This document shows positions 9,961 to 20,870 of a DNA stretch of 64,000 nt, piece after piece (the first letter of the stretch is position 1; the number at the start of each line of letters is the position of its first letter). The notes beneath the pieces were generated by a model. The model ran no database searches. It was not told the DNA's origin and worked only from the letters and a program-made list of their open reading frames with translations. This DNA is from Mikania micrantha (Eukaryota > Streptophyta > Magnoliopsida > Asterales > Asteraceae). Location of the stretch: contig CM018692.1 in the NCBI GenBank assembly GCA_009363875.1, forward strand, positions 756,501-820,500, given 5' to 3'. The position numbers and the translations under genes were made by a program.

Positions 9961-10974
9961 TTCCATCATAGAATTCCACACTATTATTCACCAATGTATT
10001 GGATTTATCATAGGTTGTTGAACTTTATTATTCAACATTCACCTATCACCAATGCCATATTTATCATGTAATTCATTCAACAACAAATTCAATATTTATT
10101 ATGTGATGTCATAGTTGTGGGATTACTTATCTTGATCAGATAAGAGATTAGCAACTGCAGGTTCTTTTCCTGCTCTATGACTAGTGGTTTGACTTCCACT
10201 ACCACCACCTAGTTGCAAAATACACATACAACTAGTTTCAACACGTATAGCACATACAATCAAGTTCAACACACTTGACTGATTTGACTTCCTCAAAGTC
10301 AATTCATCACATAACTGACTCTATCTTACTACGTTTAGTAAGTTTTAGTCAATTATCACAATTAATCATATTTCATGCCTCCCCAGGCAATTTATCAAAT
10401 AATTGATGTTCATTATATTAGTTACGATCTTTAATCATTTTTATTATTCAAAATTCATTTACGATCATAACTGTTAATAATGTTAACATCAATTTATCAC
10501 AATCATCCTTTAACCCATGGATTATAATCCATGTTTATTTCAAAACCACCATTTACTCATTCTACTAGTTATCACATCATGATATGGGTTTCATAACAAC
10601 CGGACATTATCCCGGCTTCAAAACGAAGATTTCACCATCAAAATATCAAGTTCTTCGTTTCTAACAACCCCTAGTTATCAACTAGGCAATAATCAATACC
10701 CATAATCATAGTATTACAATCAAAACTAGATTTAATTCACAAAATATTAAACAAGTAGGATAAAACGAATCGTTACCCAATCGAACGGATATTCAGTCAC
10801 AAAACAACGATCAGATGTTGCAGATACGTTCTCTGGTACGATCCGTGGGCTTAAACGGCTTCAATTATGAGTTCTAAAACTCAAATTTTCGTATGTGGGT
10901 ATAACAAAGTCGAGAGAAAGAAATAAAATTCTTTCTGCTTCAAATCTGATAAATTTGAGATGTTTCCAAACCGC

Positions 10975-11115
10975 CACACTCGTCGCGTACCGCGAAGAGG
11001 GCCTCATAAGCTCTTCGCGTACCGCGAAGAAATCCGGTGTTCAAAAGATATTTTGGGTTCGTCGCGTACCGCGAAGGAACCTCAGAAACATCTTCGCGTA
11101 CCGCGAAGAGTCTCA
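10975..11115. repeat. Four copies of a near-palindromic 16-17-mer
   Basis: TCGCGTACCGCGAAG occurs four times at about 30-45 bp spacing (near 10982, 11015, 11062 and 11093), most copies preceded by CT or GT. The word is almost its own reverse complement. It lies near the 3' end of the solo LTR. Confidence 0.8.
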
Positions 11116-11499
11116 AAGCATAATATCTTTGTAATTTTCTTCTTTTCGCGATTCCGGACAATCCGTAACTCCGTTTCACGCACGGTTTTCTCCCACGTTC
11201 ATTATTTCTCACATATTTTCAAATTACAATAATCACAATAGTTCAATTAACGATTATTTCAAATATATTTTATTATAAGAAACCGGTTGTTACATATATA
11301 TATAGGAGGATGTTCAATTGAGAATTATTTTTACTTAAGAACTGCACAAGTTTAAAAGGATAAAAAGTAACTTCCCCATTTTAAAGGAAAATTACATTTT
11401 TATCCCTTAAAACATGTGGTTCAAAATTAGTTTTTTTAATTATTTCATATTTAATGGTTCTTATTAGAATAAATCACTATATATATATATATATATATT

Positions 11500-12010
11500 T
11501 ACATAATTTAAAGGATTTCTTCAAAATTAAGTTAAGATTTCAAGTTTTTTTTAAACCAAAATCCAAAAAATAAAACATTACAATCAAACCTTGTATTTTT
11601 TTTTAAAATGATTGTGTTTGTGTGAACATTAATTATGTTTGTTTAAATGTGATTATAATTCTATAATTTTTAAAATTTTTTTATATATTTATTAAGTCAC
11701 CCGGTTCGACCAGTAAACAATAAGACGCATGTGAATGAGTTTTTTTTAACATGCGTAAAATACATTCTTGTAATTCGAAATTTTATGATTGATATATATA
11801 TATATAAAATTTAAAGGATTTCTTCAAAATTAATTTATGATATTTCAAGTTTTTTTTAAACCAAAATCCAAAAAATAAAACATTACAATCAAACCTTATA
11901 TTTTATTAAAAAATGATTATGTTTGTTTAAATGTGATTATATTTTTATAATTTTTTTTAAGTTTTTTATATATTTATTAAGTCACTCGGTTCTTGAATCC
12001 GGTCCGACCA
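11500..12010. repeat. Diverged direct duplication of an AT-rich segment
   Basis: About 11510-11725 and 11808-12015 share long stretches, e.g. AAAGGATTTCTTCAAAATTA, AAACCAAAATCCAAAAAATA and TATTTATTAAGTCAC followed by an ACCAGTAA motif. The link between the copies (11730-11800) repeats sequence also seen at 8390-8460, so the block probably duplicated together with its neighbours before the solo LTR arrived. Confidence 0.65.
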
Positions 12011-12033
12011 GTAACTAGTAAGATGTCTGGTTT

Positions 12034-12248
12034 CTTTTGGATTAAAAACCGATCAAGGTGGGAATCACTAACTTGGGAAGCGTGGAGTAACTTTTTTTTT
12101 AAGTCGTCTACTTGTATGTTTCCTTGTATGGCTGTTTTTGTTGTATTGGTGGATGTATATATTTTTTTTGGGTCCTTGCGGGTTTTAGCATCTTGCTGGC
12201 TCATTTTTGGAGTTACTTATAGAAAGTTGCTGTTCAAAATAGAAAAAA
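12034..12248 (+). mobile_element. 5'-truncated LINE-type insertion
   Basis: A 215 bp segment ending in an A-rich tail (AAAATAGAAAAAA) is flanked by a perfect 15 bp direct repeat, TAAGATGTCTGGTTT, at 12019-12033 and 12249-12263. That structure is the signature of target-primed reverse transcription. The content (TTTTTGGGTCCTTGCGGG, then GCTGGCTC) looks like a plant L1 3' end, though family identity was not checked. Confidence 0.65.
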
Positions 12249-12744
12249 TAAGATGTCTGGTTTAACGTTTGATCCGGTTCTGAAAAGTGCAAACATTGCA
12301 CTGAAAACTCAATTAAAAAGTACAGATTTGTAATGCAGAGTTTAAAGAATTGTAGACGAGGAATATTACTTTACAAAATTATCAAGATTCCATGCTATTT
12401 TGACTTTGACTAAATTGTTAAGGTTTGACTTGTGACTAATCACTCCATTTTATATTATACATACGCCACTGCTGACGTTTTCTAGCTTCTTAACTCCCGC
12501 CGGCCCAAAAGTGCATCCTGCTGAAAATAATGACGTAATCTCTTACGTCAATCAAAATGGTCACTGCAAACGTTTTCTGGTCGTGCCTTTTTGGCTATTT
12601 ACTTATTCATTTATTTATTTATTTTATTATTTATTAACTACTTCCAAGTTCCAACTTCCACATCAAGTGTTGATTCAATGACCAAACGGTCGTTGACTAC
12701 CATTTTACGAAACATATTTTATCCCATAAATAGATATTAATTTC

Positions 12745-12960
12745 TTTTTTTTAACTAACAACTAACGGATCACTTGAGTATCATCATGTTACCATCGGTA
12801 CTGATCATATCCACCTTCAAGTCGCAAGATCACGAGGATATTCAATAATTTAAGAAAAAACCCCTTTAGGATTCGAACCCAGGATATTATGGTTCACGAG
12901 GATATTCAAACAGGGTGTGAACGGTTACAGTACTTAATTTAACTGAATTTGTGTTTATCT
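12745..12960 (-). mobile_element. Possible tRNA-derived SINE relic
   Basis: On the minus strand a Pol III B-box-like GGGTTCGAATCC lies at about 12872-12883, and the sequence ends toward 12745 in an A-rich run. No clear A-box or flanking duplication was found; a short repeat ACGAGGATATTCAA occurs twice. Low confidence. Confidence 0.3.
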
Positions 12961-12983
12961 ATGCTGTAGTGTGAACATATACT

Positions 12984-13191
12984 CAGGGACGGCCCTGATA
13001 ATTAAAGTGTCACGGACGTACCGAGAAAAAAAAGCCTCTTAGTGAATTATAAACTTTTGTTTTTTCGGTTTTGTATTTAGAGATATAAGTAAATATATGT
13101 AATTTAAAAATGATTTTTAAAATTTTTGTGCCCTTACGATAAATGGGCCCCGGACGGAGGTCGGGTTTACCCCTCCCCAGGGCCTCCCATG
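12984..13191. mobile_element. hAT-type MITE, 208 bp
   Basis: Imperfect 14 bp terminal inverted repeats (CAGGGACGGCCCTG left; CATGGGAGGCCCTG as reverse complement of the right end) and an 8 bp target duplication CATATACT (12976-12983 and 13192-13199). A related fragment with the ends inverted is at 18003-18055 (GGGGCGGCCCGGG, then CAAACCCGACCT). Non-coding. Confidence 0.75.
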
Positions 13192-13199
13192 CATATACT

Positions 13200-13842
13200 A
13201 TAATCCTTTAACATTGAAATAAATGAAATCCATTAAAGTTAAAATTAATACAATTAAATAGGATTAATTTGACTTCAGTTATTCAAATACATCAAAAGTT
13301 TTGATTGATGAATGAACACTAAAAACCATTTATGTAATTTAAAAACAAAATTATTGAACTTTTACGCTATATCTACATATTATAAGATTAATAAAGATAG
13401 TGAATAGGAAAGGAGTTGAAGTTTGATGTCGATGTGATGCTGTTTCACATGAGATTATTGATATGAGTATAGTGTATTTTAAGCTCTTAATAGAAATATA
13501 AAAATTAAAATAGCGAAGGCTTCACAAACAAGTAGAGAGATATTTTATTATTAATTAGCTATTAATTTATTGTCTTTTGGATACTTTGTCATATGCGTTT
13601 TTAATTACAGAGTTGCTACGAATTCGTTGATAGGTGACGGGTGAAATAAATCATAATAAGCTAATTTTTTTTTTAATTTTAAACGGGTCATAAAAATGGA
13701 TTCATGTATGGAAGAAAGAATATCAAAACAACTTCTTATACATGAATTCAATTCAATGGTATTTACATCAATGAAATCTTGAACTAAATTTAACTCCATC
13801 AATCTATTTTACAACTTTACCTACCAAAACTCATAAATATTT
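13200..13842. other. Intergenic, 3' flank of the NAC gene
   Basis: AT-rich sequence that should include the NAC 3' UTR and polyadenylation region on the minus strand. No other feature could be supported. Confidence 0.5.
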
Positions 13843-14943
13843 CTACATAAAAGAATCATTGAAATAATATTGTTGATTTGAATTGTAAATCTTTGGCATA
13901 TCATAAAAGTCATAATCAGGAGGCAACGCTTCCAAACAGTGATGCAAATCTTCCAAACTCAAACTGTCAAGCCACTCGTTCCCATCATCCAGGACCTCTT
14001 TTTGCACCAAACTTTCTTTTAATCCAATGTTGCTCTGCTCATTAACACCTTCAAAGTTACCACCAAACTCACCGTCTGAGTGTTCAAACGACTCGAAGCT
14101 GTCATGACTGTTGTTACTAGAGCTATTGTCTTTCTGCAATTGCAATGGTGATGCAGGATGAATGCTATTGTCTTCTGGCATGATGATGATCTCGTTGGGA
14201 TTATTCTTTTTGTTGTAAAGACGACAAAGAACCCAATCATCCAACTGCAAATATTAAATCAAAATTAACTAATCAGGCTTAAACTTTTATAAATATGAAC
14301 AAACCCCAGTGAATAAAATTATAAAAAATATTAAAACTCACCTTAGAAGCTGTGGCATTGGTGTATTTAGAAGGTGCAGGGTTTGGGACGACAAGCCTAT
14401 ATTCATGCATGATCCAATTCGTTTTGATTCCCTTTAGCCCTTTTCCCGCGTAAAAAACCAAAGCCTTCTTGATCCCAATTGTTAAAGTGTGGTCAGATTT
14501 TAACTTAATCGGTTTATCAGCCCCGGTTGCTTTCCAGTATCCGTTTCCTGTGACCCGGTTTGGTCTTGAACCGTTGGGGTATTTCCTGTCTCTTGGTGTG
14601 AAAAAGTACCATTCCTTTGTTCCAAACAGAGCCATTTCTGTACAAATTAGGTCAAAATTCAGAATACTAATGTTTAAGATGTAAATTTAAGCAGTTTGCT
14701 GTGTAGGGTTTGGGGAAACGTACCAGGAAGCTCCCATGGATCGTGTTTGTAGAGATCAACGTCGGCGATGATCGGCGGTGGTGGAGGTCCACTGACAATC
14801 TCCGACGTCGATTGCGATTTCCGGCAGAGGTAATGAACAATGAGCTCCTCGTCCGTGGGGTGAAATCGGAATCCGGGAGGCAAATTCAGTTCAGATTCAG
14901 CATCTTTAATTCTCTTTGTTACGGATTTTGACGGTGATCTCAT
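13843..14943 (-). CDS. NAC-domain transcription factor, ATAF-like
   Basis: Three exons, all with GT-AG borders and matching phases: 14724-14943, 14342-14637 and 13843-14244, giving 305 residues. The N-terminal NAC DNA-binding and dimerisation domain is complete: LPPGFRFHPTDEEL (residues 21-34), DLYKHDPWELP, EWYFFTPRDRKYPNGSRPNR, GNGYWKATGADKPI, KTNWIMHEYRL and DDWVLCRLY (174-182). The exon positions are those usual for NAC genes. The C-terminal third is Ser/Asn/Asp/Glu-rich and acidic, ending NDSFM, as expected for an activation region. PNGSRPNR, the GIKKALVFYAGK run and the DDWVLCR end resemble the stress-responsive ATAF group; this is inference. The 20-residue basic lead before the domain is longer than in most ATAF proteins. 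It acts in the nucleus. No break was seen. Confidence 0.92.
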
Positions 14944-15065
14944 TTTCTACTGCAATTGACCTGAATTGAGTCTGTATATGATAATATTGTTCGATTGAGG
15001 TTAAAAATTGTGCAAATTGAAGTTGGAATCTGGAGTTTTGTGATGAGGATCTCCATGGGTGGGTA

Positions 15066-15150
15066 AGGTTTTTATACAGATTGGGGTTTTGTGCAGAAAG
15101 GGATGGGTTCCAGTTGCATATGGAGAACGTTCCTTGAAATTGCACGTGCA
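15066..15150 (-). promoter_or_regulatory. NAC promoter elements: TATA box and palindromic G-box
   Basis: On the minus strand a TATAAAAAC box lies at about 15069-15077, some 130 bases before the NAC start codon. Farther upstream TGCACGTGCA (15141-15150) is a perfect 10-base palindrome with the G-box CACGTG at its centre. G-boxes bind bZIP and bHLH factors and often act as abscisic-acid or light elements, which would suit a stress-type NAC gene. Spacing supports a core promoter; function is inferred. Confidence 0.5.
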
Positions 15151-15297
15151 ATTTTATGACGAAAGAAATTTCAATATTCAATTATTTGTAAGTCGAGTCA
15201 ATCCCAGCCTTCGTTGCCAAGACTCCCCCTACCCCTGTTAAAAATCGGATATACTGTAATTGTAATTTAGATACTTAAATAAATATTTCAATCAGGA

Positions 15298-15594
15298 GAA
15301 TTGAATTGCCTCAACGGGTAATCGTCCACCCTCTCAAACCAGAGGTCTTGGGTTCGAACCTTGTTGGTGGTCAATTTAATAGATATTCAGATGATGGAAC
15401 GAATTACGGCTTTAATCCTGGGTTCGAACCTAATGGGGGGCGAGGGTTTACGGATTCCATCCGGTTCCCGCACATTTGGGAGCACACGTGTCTCAAGGTC
15501 GGAAATCGAGGAATCGATCTTAGCTATCAATCGCCAGGATAACTGAAGGTAGCACGACGAGACAGTTTAACCGTCGTTCAAAAAATATATACAT
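15298..15594 (+). mobile_element. tRNA-derived SINE
   Basis: Head with an A-box-like GCCTCAACGGGTAA and a perfect Pol III B-box GGTTCGAACCT about 45 bases later; a second GGGTTCGAACCT follows at about 15420. The body ends AACCGTCGTTCAAAAAA, a tail form usual in plant SINEs. The flanking duplication is not clear. It lies upstream of the NAC gene. Confidence 0.55.
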
Positions 15595-15975
15595 TTCATA
15601 TGGTGAATTTTAGTACCGAAATCCATATTCATAATATCTGAATTTAAAAAAAATAAAAATAGGAAAAAAATATTTTGGATATCAGAAATATCCGAAAAAA
15701 AATGTTTTGGATATTTGAACCATCCGTAATTTTTCAAAATAGATATCCAAATTTTTGGATATTTGAGGTTCAAATTTTCGTATATTTTTGAATCGTTTTG
15801 CATACAGATTTTCTTGAACACCTTATCCAAAGGTAGGCTCAGTTTCCGTCCTCGTGTTCACCTAGTCCTTGGTATCACCGGGTAAAGTCGTTTGGCTTGA
15901 TTTCTTGGGTTACAATCTCGGGTACTACAAACTATGAAATAAATAGAAAGCGATAGATAAAAGATAGCCGTTAAG

Positions 15976-15979
<4 letters not shown>

Positions 15980-16028
<49 letters not shown>
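15980..16028. repeat. (TA)n microsatellite
   Basis: Pure TA run of about 24 units that abuts the foldback elements starting at 16029. Confidence 0.9.
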
Positions 16029-16033
<5 letters not shown>

Positions 16034-16340
16034 AGGAGTGAATAATAACTCACCTTAATTGAGGTAACCCATTAACCCTGCCAAAAAACGCTCAAATCGC
16101 AAAAAAAAAAATTTCATGGTTTTTTTTATGCAAAAATAGGGGAGGCTCCTTTTTTAAGCGTTCGCTAATTCACAAGCGTTAAAAAGTTAAACGAAATGTA
16201 AGTTTGCGTTACACTGCTACACTTATATATATCTTCGCAGTGTAACGCAAATTTACATTTCATTTAACTTTTTAAGGCTTGTAAATTAGCGAACGTTTAA
16301 AAAAGGAGCCCCCTATTTTTGCATAAAAAACCATGAAAAT
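16029..16340. mobile_element. Palindromic foldback element, right arm truncated
   Basis: Left end GGGTAAGGAGTGAATAATAA, then AGGTAACCCATTAACCCTG, a GGAGGCTCCTTTTTTAAGCG block and a loop near CTTATATATATCTTCGCAG; the right arm mirrors this but stops after ACCATGAAAAT, losing the terminal ~95 bp. Almost the same sequence as the neighbouring element at 16351. Non-coding hairpin. Confidence 0.75.
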
Positions 16341-16350
16341 ATATATATAT

Positions 16351-16740
16351 AGGAAAGGGATCATATAATAACCCTCATTAATTGAGGTAACCCATTAACC
16401 CTGGCAAAAAACGCTCAAATCACAAATTTTTTTTCATGGTTTTTTTATGCAAAAATAGGGGGGCTCCTTTTTTAAGCGTTCGCTAATTAACAAACGTTTA
16501 AAAGTTAAACGAAATGTAAGTTTGCGTTACATTGCGACACTTATATATATCTTCGCAGTGTAACGCAAACTTACATTTCGTTTAACTTTTTAAGCTTGTG
16601 AATTAGCGAACGCTTAAAAAAGGAGCCCCCCTATTTTTGCATAAAAAAAACCATGAAAAAAAAATTTGCGATTTGAACGTTTTTTGCCAGGGTTAATGGG
16701 TTACCTCAATTAAGGTGGGTTATTATTCACTCCTTACCCT
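16351..16740. mobile_element. Palindromic foldback element, full hairpin
   Basis: A ~390 bp near-perfect inverted repeat: left arm GGTAACCCATTAACCCTGGC … GGGGGGCTCC … AAATGTAAGTTTGCGTTAC and its reverse complement on the right, ending TTATTCACTCCTTACCCT. The centre is about 16540-16558. It lies between TA runs. A transcript would fold into a long double-stranded RNA. No coding capacity. Confidence 0.8.
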
Positions 16741-17126
16741 ATATATATATATATATATATATTAAAACAAGAATTTTAAATTTTGTATTAGCAATACCTA
16801 TTTGACCAATATAATTTTTACATTATTTTTATTATATCATTTTATTGTTTCTTAATACATACAATTTTAATAAACAAAATGAGACAGAATCTTATTCATC
16901 CCTCATCATGAAGTAGCTCTAACGTCGAGTCTGTTCAATTTCTATCTCATGTTGTTGTTGCACTCGAAATTGAAGATATGACTCATTTTGTAACACTCTA
17001 ATTTATATAAATATTGTAATTTGAACTGAAATGTTATGTTAATCCAAAAAAAGTACTTTAACTTTAATAATGATTGTTTTTAATACAAAACAGATGTGCT
17101 AAGTCAGAGTATTTGTAGGTTGTGAG

Positions 17127-17488
17127 TAGAGATGCACAAAAAGAACTGGTTAACCAAACCAGGACGGTTTTGTAACCCGTTAGAAACATGTTTTTAAATC
17201 GGTTATTGGAATTGGTTTTAGGTTTTTGAAAAAACGGGTTGTTTAGGATCAATTTGAGGTTTCAAGTGACTAAACCAGTTTTTTAAACCGGTTAACCGAT
17301 CCAACTCAGTAAAAAAACAGTTATTTAGCGGTTAAGCGGTTTCGATTGTTATATCGGCTTTGGTTTTAGAGCTTCAAAAACCAGTTATTAACTAAACTGG
17401 TTATTGGTAAAAACCGGTTACTATCCTTTGACCGGTTTTGGTTATTCCAAAACCAGTTTTAGACCGTATAACCGGTTTGAGCACCTAT
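17127..17488. mobile_element. hAT-like MITE with AACCGGTT subterminal repeats
   Basis: Ends TAGAGATGCACAAA and TTTGAGCACCTAT (imperfect inverted repeats), flanked by GGTTGTGAG at 17118-17126 and 17489-17497 (8-9 bp duplication). More than ten ACCGGTT / AACCAG-type words fill the element in both orientations, as expected for transposase-binding subterminal repeats of hAT elements. Non-coding. Confidence 0.65.
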
Positions 17489-17489
17489 G

Positions 17490-19180
17490 GTTGTGAGATA
17501 GTACAATATTGTGAAAGCAACACCATCTGATATACACTCTAATTAAAATATCACTTTGAGTTCTTAGATGATCAAATTATTCTCGCATACTTATTAAATT
17601 ATCATTACATAAAGATTGTATGTATTATAAATGTTTAAAGTTTAGGACCATATGAGTAATTTATTAGATCTAAGGTCAAGAGTGAATTATAACAAACTAT
17701 ATGAACCATATCGGCAACTACTATTGTATTTTATTTATGCTAAGAGCCTATTATATTTGTAAAATAATGGACGGTTCTATATCTGCTCGAATTTTCAATC
17801 TTCATATATAAAACGCACGTACCAGCTTTCATATGTTGGGCGGTGAGATTGTACGAGGATCGAATTTGCAGCCAAAATAAATGATTTTTGGCATTTCTAC
17901 TATTTTATTCAAACACGGACAAATTGTTCAGCGCCCACCACTTGCAAATATACACTCTCCTTGTTCATTGTATCTCAATTTTTTAAATATTTGAACCATG
18001 ACGTATGTAGGGGCGGCCCGGGATGAGCAAACCCGACCTTCGTCCCAGGCCCGTTATTTGTGTTAACTGTTTAACTCAATCTTATTCTTTGATATAATAT
18101 ATAATAATCCAGATTTTAAATTAAGGGTGAGAATGAACTTAAAGGTAAAGAGGTAATTTTGTTTATGTACTGGATACTTTTTAATAATCATTTCTCCTGT
18201 AACTTTTATTTTCATATCTACTCTCTCTCTCTCTTAACGAAAAAAAAACCCTAATTGCTCAATAGATATAGATCAAGATGAAGCACCAATCCATCACCGA
18301 TAACAACGCAATCGACGACCAAGGCAGAAGCTCCTAGCGACCACGAACACCATCATCGCCGATGAACAAGAACAACCGGACGCACCTCTTTGGCATGCCA
18401 CCGGTCACACCACTACCTCATCCTCACTTATACTTTTGACCTCTTTTTTAACATCTTCCCCCCCTCCCCCCCCCCCCCCCCCCCAAAGTTTTTTTCTACC
18501 TACCGATTTAACAAAATTCAGATAAGGTCAAGAGAAACTATTGGTCGGCCGGTGGCATGAACAGGGTATTCATTCAAAAATGAAGAAAAAATGTAGATGG
18601 ATCGATGGCTGCTTCAAAGTAGGTTTCTATGATGGATTTCAAACTTGATTTCATGTTTGATTATTTTAGGTTAATTTATCAACCCAGAGAGATTTTCATT
18701 TTGGGCTGCTGGAATTTAGGTGGAGATTTTGTAGAAAGGTTTCTTTAATGGAATTTTTATTTTTATTGGGTTGTAATTTGCAATATTTATTTTCTTAACT
18801 AAAAATTGAATTAAACTTAAATTTAACTTCTTTGACATGTTAGAATCATTTTCCTCGTTAGATTTAGGAGCTTTTTTTTGTATTTCTTAAATTGGATTAT
18901 GATATGTTTTAGAGTAAACGATTTTAAATTTTTCTGTGTATAATAAGGCACATCAAAAGGCATGATAGTATTTTAGAATTTGTGGTTGTGTAATGCAGTT
19001 TTGCTTTTATTTGATACGCTTAGCACTACAAGTAGTATGAGAAGGTTGTTGTAACATGTTAAAGTTTATCTCTTATGGTGTTATATCTTTTAACAGTTTT
19101 GCTTAAAATAAAGTTTTAATTATATTAGTATTTTTTTTCTTTTGCAACAATATACATTTTTTTATTTGCTGCAACGTAAA
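17490..19180. other. Intergenic region with poly-C tract
   Basis: Holds a hAT-type end fragment near 18003-18055 related to the MITE at 12984, a CT-rich stretch, and an almost pure C tract at about 18462-18484. Around 18240-18440 the base composition is exon-like with a short ATG-started frame, but no domain can be recognised. No gene is claimed. Confidence 0.45.
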
Positions 19181-19189
19181 ACGTATATA

Positions 19190-20450
19190 ACATCAATATA
19201 ACATGCATATTACAACAATGTTACATATTTATTACAACAATGTAATTGTTAAATTTTTTATGTTACATTGATGTAAACATTAAAAATGCATATTACATCA
19301 ATGTAAAATATATATTACATCAATGTAATTGTTGATTGTTTTATGTTACATTGATGTTAACATTAGAAAACACTGGTTTTAAATTCTTAATTAAGCATCT
19401 AATTATTAGTTTGTATTTAGTTTTTTATAGTTATATTTAATTTGTTATTAAAATCAATGTCTTGACCATGTTACATAAATGTAACACTTTCTTACATTAA
19501 TGTAACTAGGTTTATACCCGCCGCGCGTTGCGGCGGGTCATCACAGTACACTCCTGACAACGTGTATTATATGTCATTTGCAGAAACATAAGTTACATAG
19601 CAAAATCAAATCTATTATCACGAACTCTATACAAATTTCTTATAAAATCATACAAAATCCATACAAATATGTTACGAAAATAATTAAAAAAACTGGCAAT
19701 ATCCTTCTCATCTGCAACCAATTGGTTGAATTAAAAAAAACCCCAAATCCCTAAGCACACATCGATTTTATATGAAAACAAACAAATAACAGTTGCTTTT
19801 TTCGAACACCACCAAAACCGTAGAAAGGACCACATTTTCTCACTAATCATAGAGAGAAAACCCCTAAACCCTATTTGGGTCGTCGATTTCGAATCTTGAA
19901 AATAAATACGTGGTTCACATTAACCCACATTAAAGCTGATTTGTTTATTCAAAACCAATTTTTTTATTCATATTCAATGCGCACCACATTTTTATTTTCA
20001 AAATTCCAAATCAATGGTACAGATAAAGTCTAGGTGACCCATTTTACTACTCCCCTTATCTCTTTTAATAATATACCAGTATATATAATATAATATGTGG
20101 GAGTGGGTGTGTATATATAATATGTGGGAGTGTGTAAGAGGAAAAAAAAACATGGGGCCCACAATCACTATTCCCCCCATGTCAATTTATATATAGAATA
20201 ATATCATGTTGTTCAACTAATATAATTTACATGTTATGTTTTATATAAGTCTCATCGTTTGCTTCAGCCTTTCAACTTTCGTAATTAAAACGTTGAAACT
20301 TATATTAATGTAATTACATAATGTTGAAAAGAAATTACGAAAGTTACATTGATGTAATTACGAAATGTTGAAAAATATGACGATTATTACATTGATGTAA
20401 TTACAAAATGATAAAAAAACGTTGAAACTTATATTGATGTAATTATGAAA
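19190..20450. repeat. Dispersed palindromic 14-mers TTACATTGATGTAA, two clusters
   Basis: The word TTACAT(T/C)(G/A)ATGTAA and close variants occur at least five times between 19250 and 19505 and again four times between 20295 and 20440. Each is its own approximate reverse complement. The Helitron at 19506-20197 splits the field, and the 19493 copy directly abuts its 3' end. Confidence 0.7.
19506..20197 (-). mobile_element. Non-autonomous Helitron
   Basis: Read on the minus strand the element begins TCTATATATAAATTGACATG and ends with a GC hairpin (CCCGCCGC-AAC-GCGCGGCGGG) followed by TATAAACCTAG and a host T: the hairpin plus CTRR plus T is the Helitron 3' signature. The base before the 5' TC is T rather than the expected A, so the 5' end is less certain. 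No Rep/helicase is present. Part of the interior (19508-19690) is repeated at 46640-46815. Confidence 0.65.
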
Positions 20451-20870
20451 TAGCGGGAAAAAAATGAGACTATATTTGAATTAAAGAGAAAAATAAGATA
20501 AATTTATTAGTGTAAATTTTATAAAAAAAATAATAATTTATAAAAAGGTTATCAAGCTTTAAAAGATTAAAGGGTAAATTTTTATTTTAAATTAAAATAT
20601 AGAAGTGAAAGAATGTAGGTAACATTTGTCACCACTGAGTTAAATATGACTTTTGTTGTTTCTAAGCAATTGATTATAATACCCTTTTTATTAATAAGAA
20701 AAATTTGACACATGGCATCATCTTAATCCATCTCATTTTTGATCAACCGTTAATATTGAGTTAAACGGTTAACACAATAACATTGGGTTAACAATGGATT
20801 TGTACCCTCTATATATATTAAAAAAATAAGAAACGAAATAAAAACAAGTTTGTAACCCATTTCAAAGATG

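Larger units (their letters stand above)
8909..11294 (+). mobile_element. Solo LTR, 2.4 kb, TGTAACCCC type
   Basis: Starts TGTAACCCCTGG and ends GGTTGTTACA, flanked on both sides by TATAT (8904-8908 and 11295-11299), consistent with a 5 bp target duplication though the site is TA-rich. No internal polyprotein and no second LTR are present, so it is best read as a solo LTR of a Ty3/gypsy-type element. It contains two tandem-repeat fields (9464-9960 and 10975-11115) described separately. Confidence 0.65.

Noticed and set aside
10895..11232. Arg-rich ORFs on both strands
   Set aside because: Created by the palindromic TCGCGTACCGCGAAG repeats of the solo LTR, hence similar on both strands.
15298..15370. 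tRNA gene
   Set aside because: B-box is perfect but no cloverleaf or anticodon arm can be drawn, and a SINE body and tail follow.
17810..18440. First exon of a gene near an exon-like patch
   Set aside because: Only a very short ATG frame, no splice partner or domain found downstream.
18462..18484. Poly-C tract as a G-quadruplex regulator
   Set aside because: A pure C run could be a quadruplex or an assembly-prone homopolymer, but no gene context supports a role.
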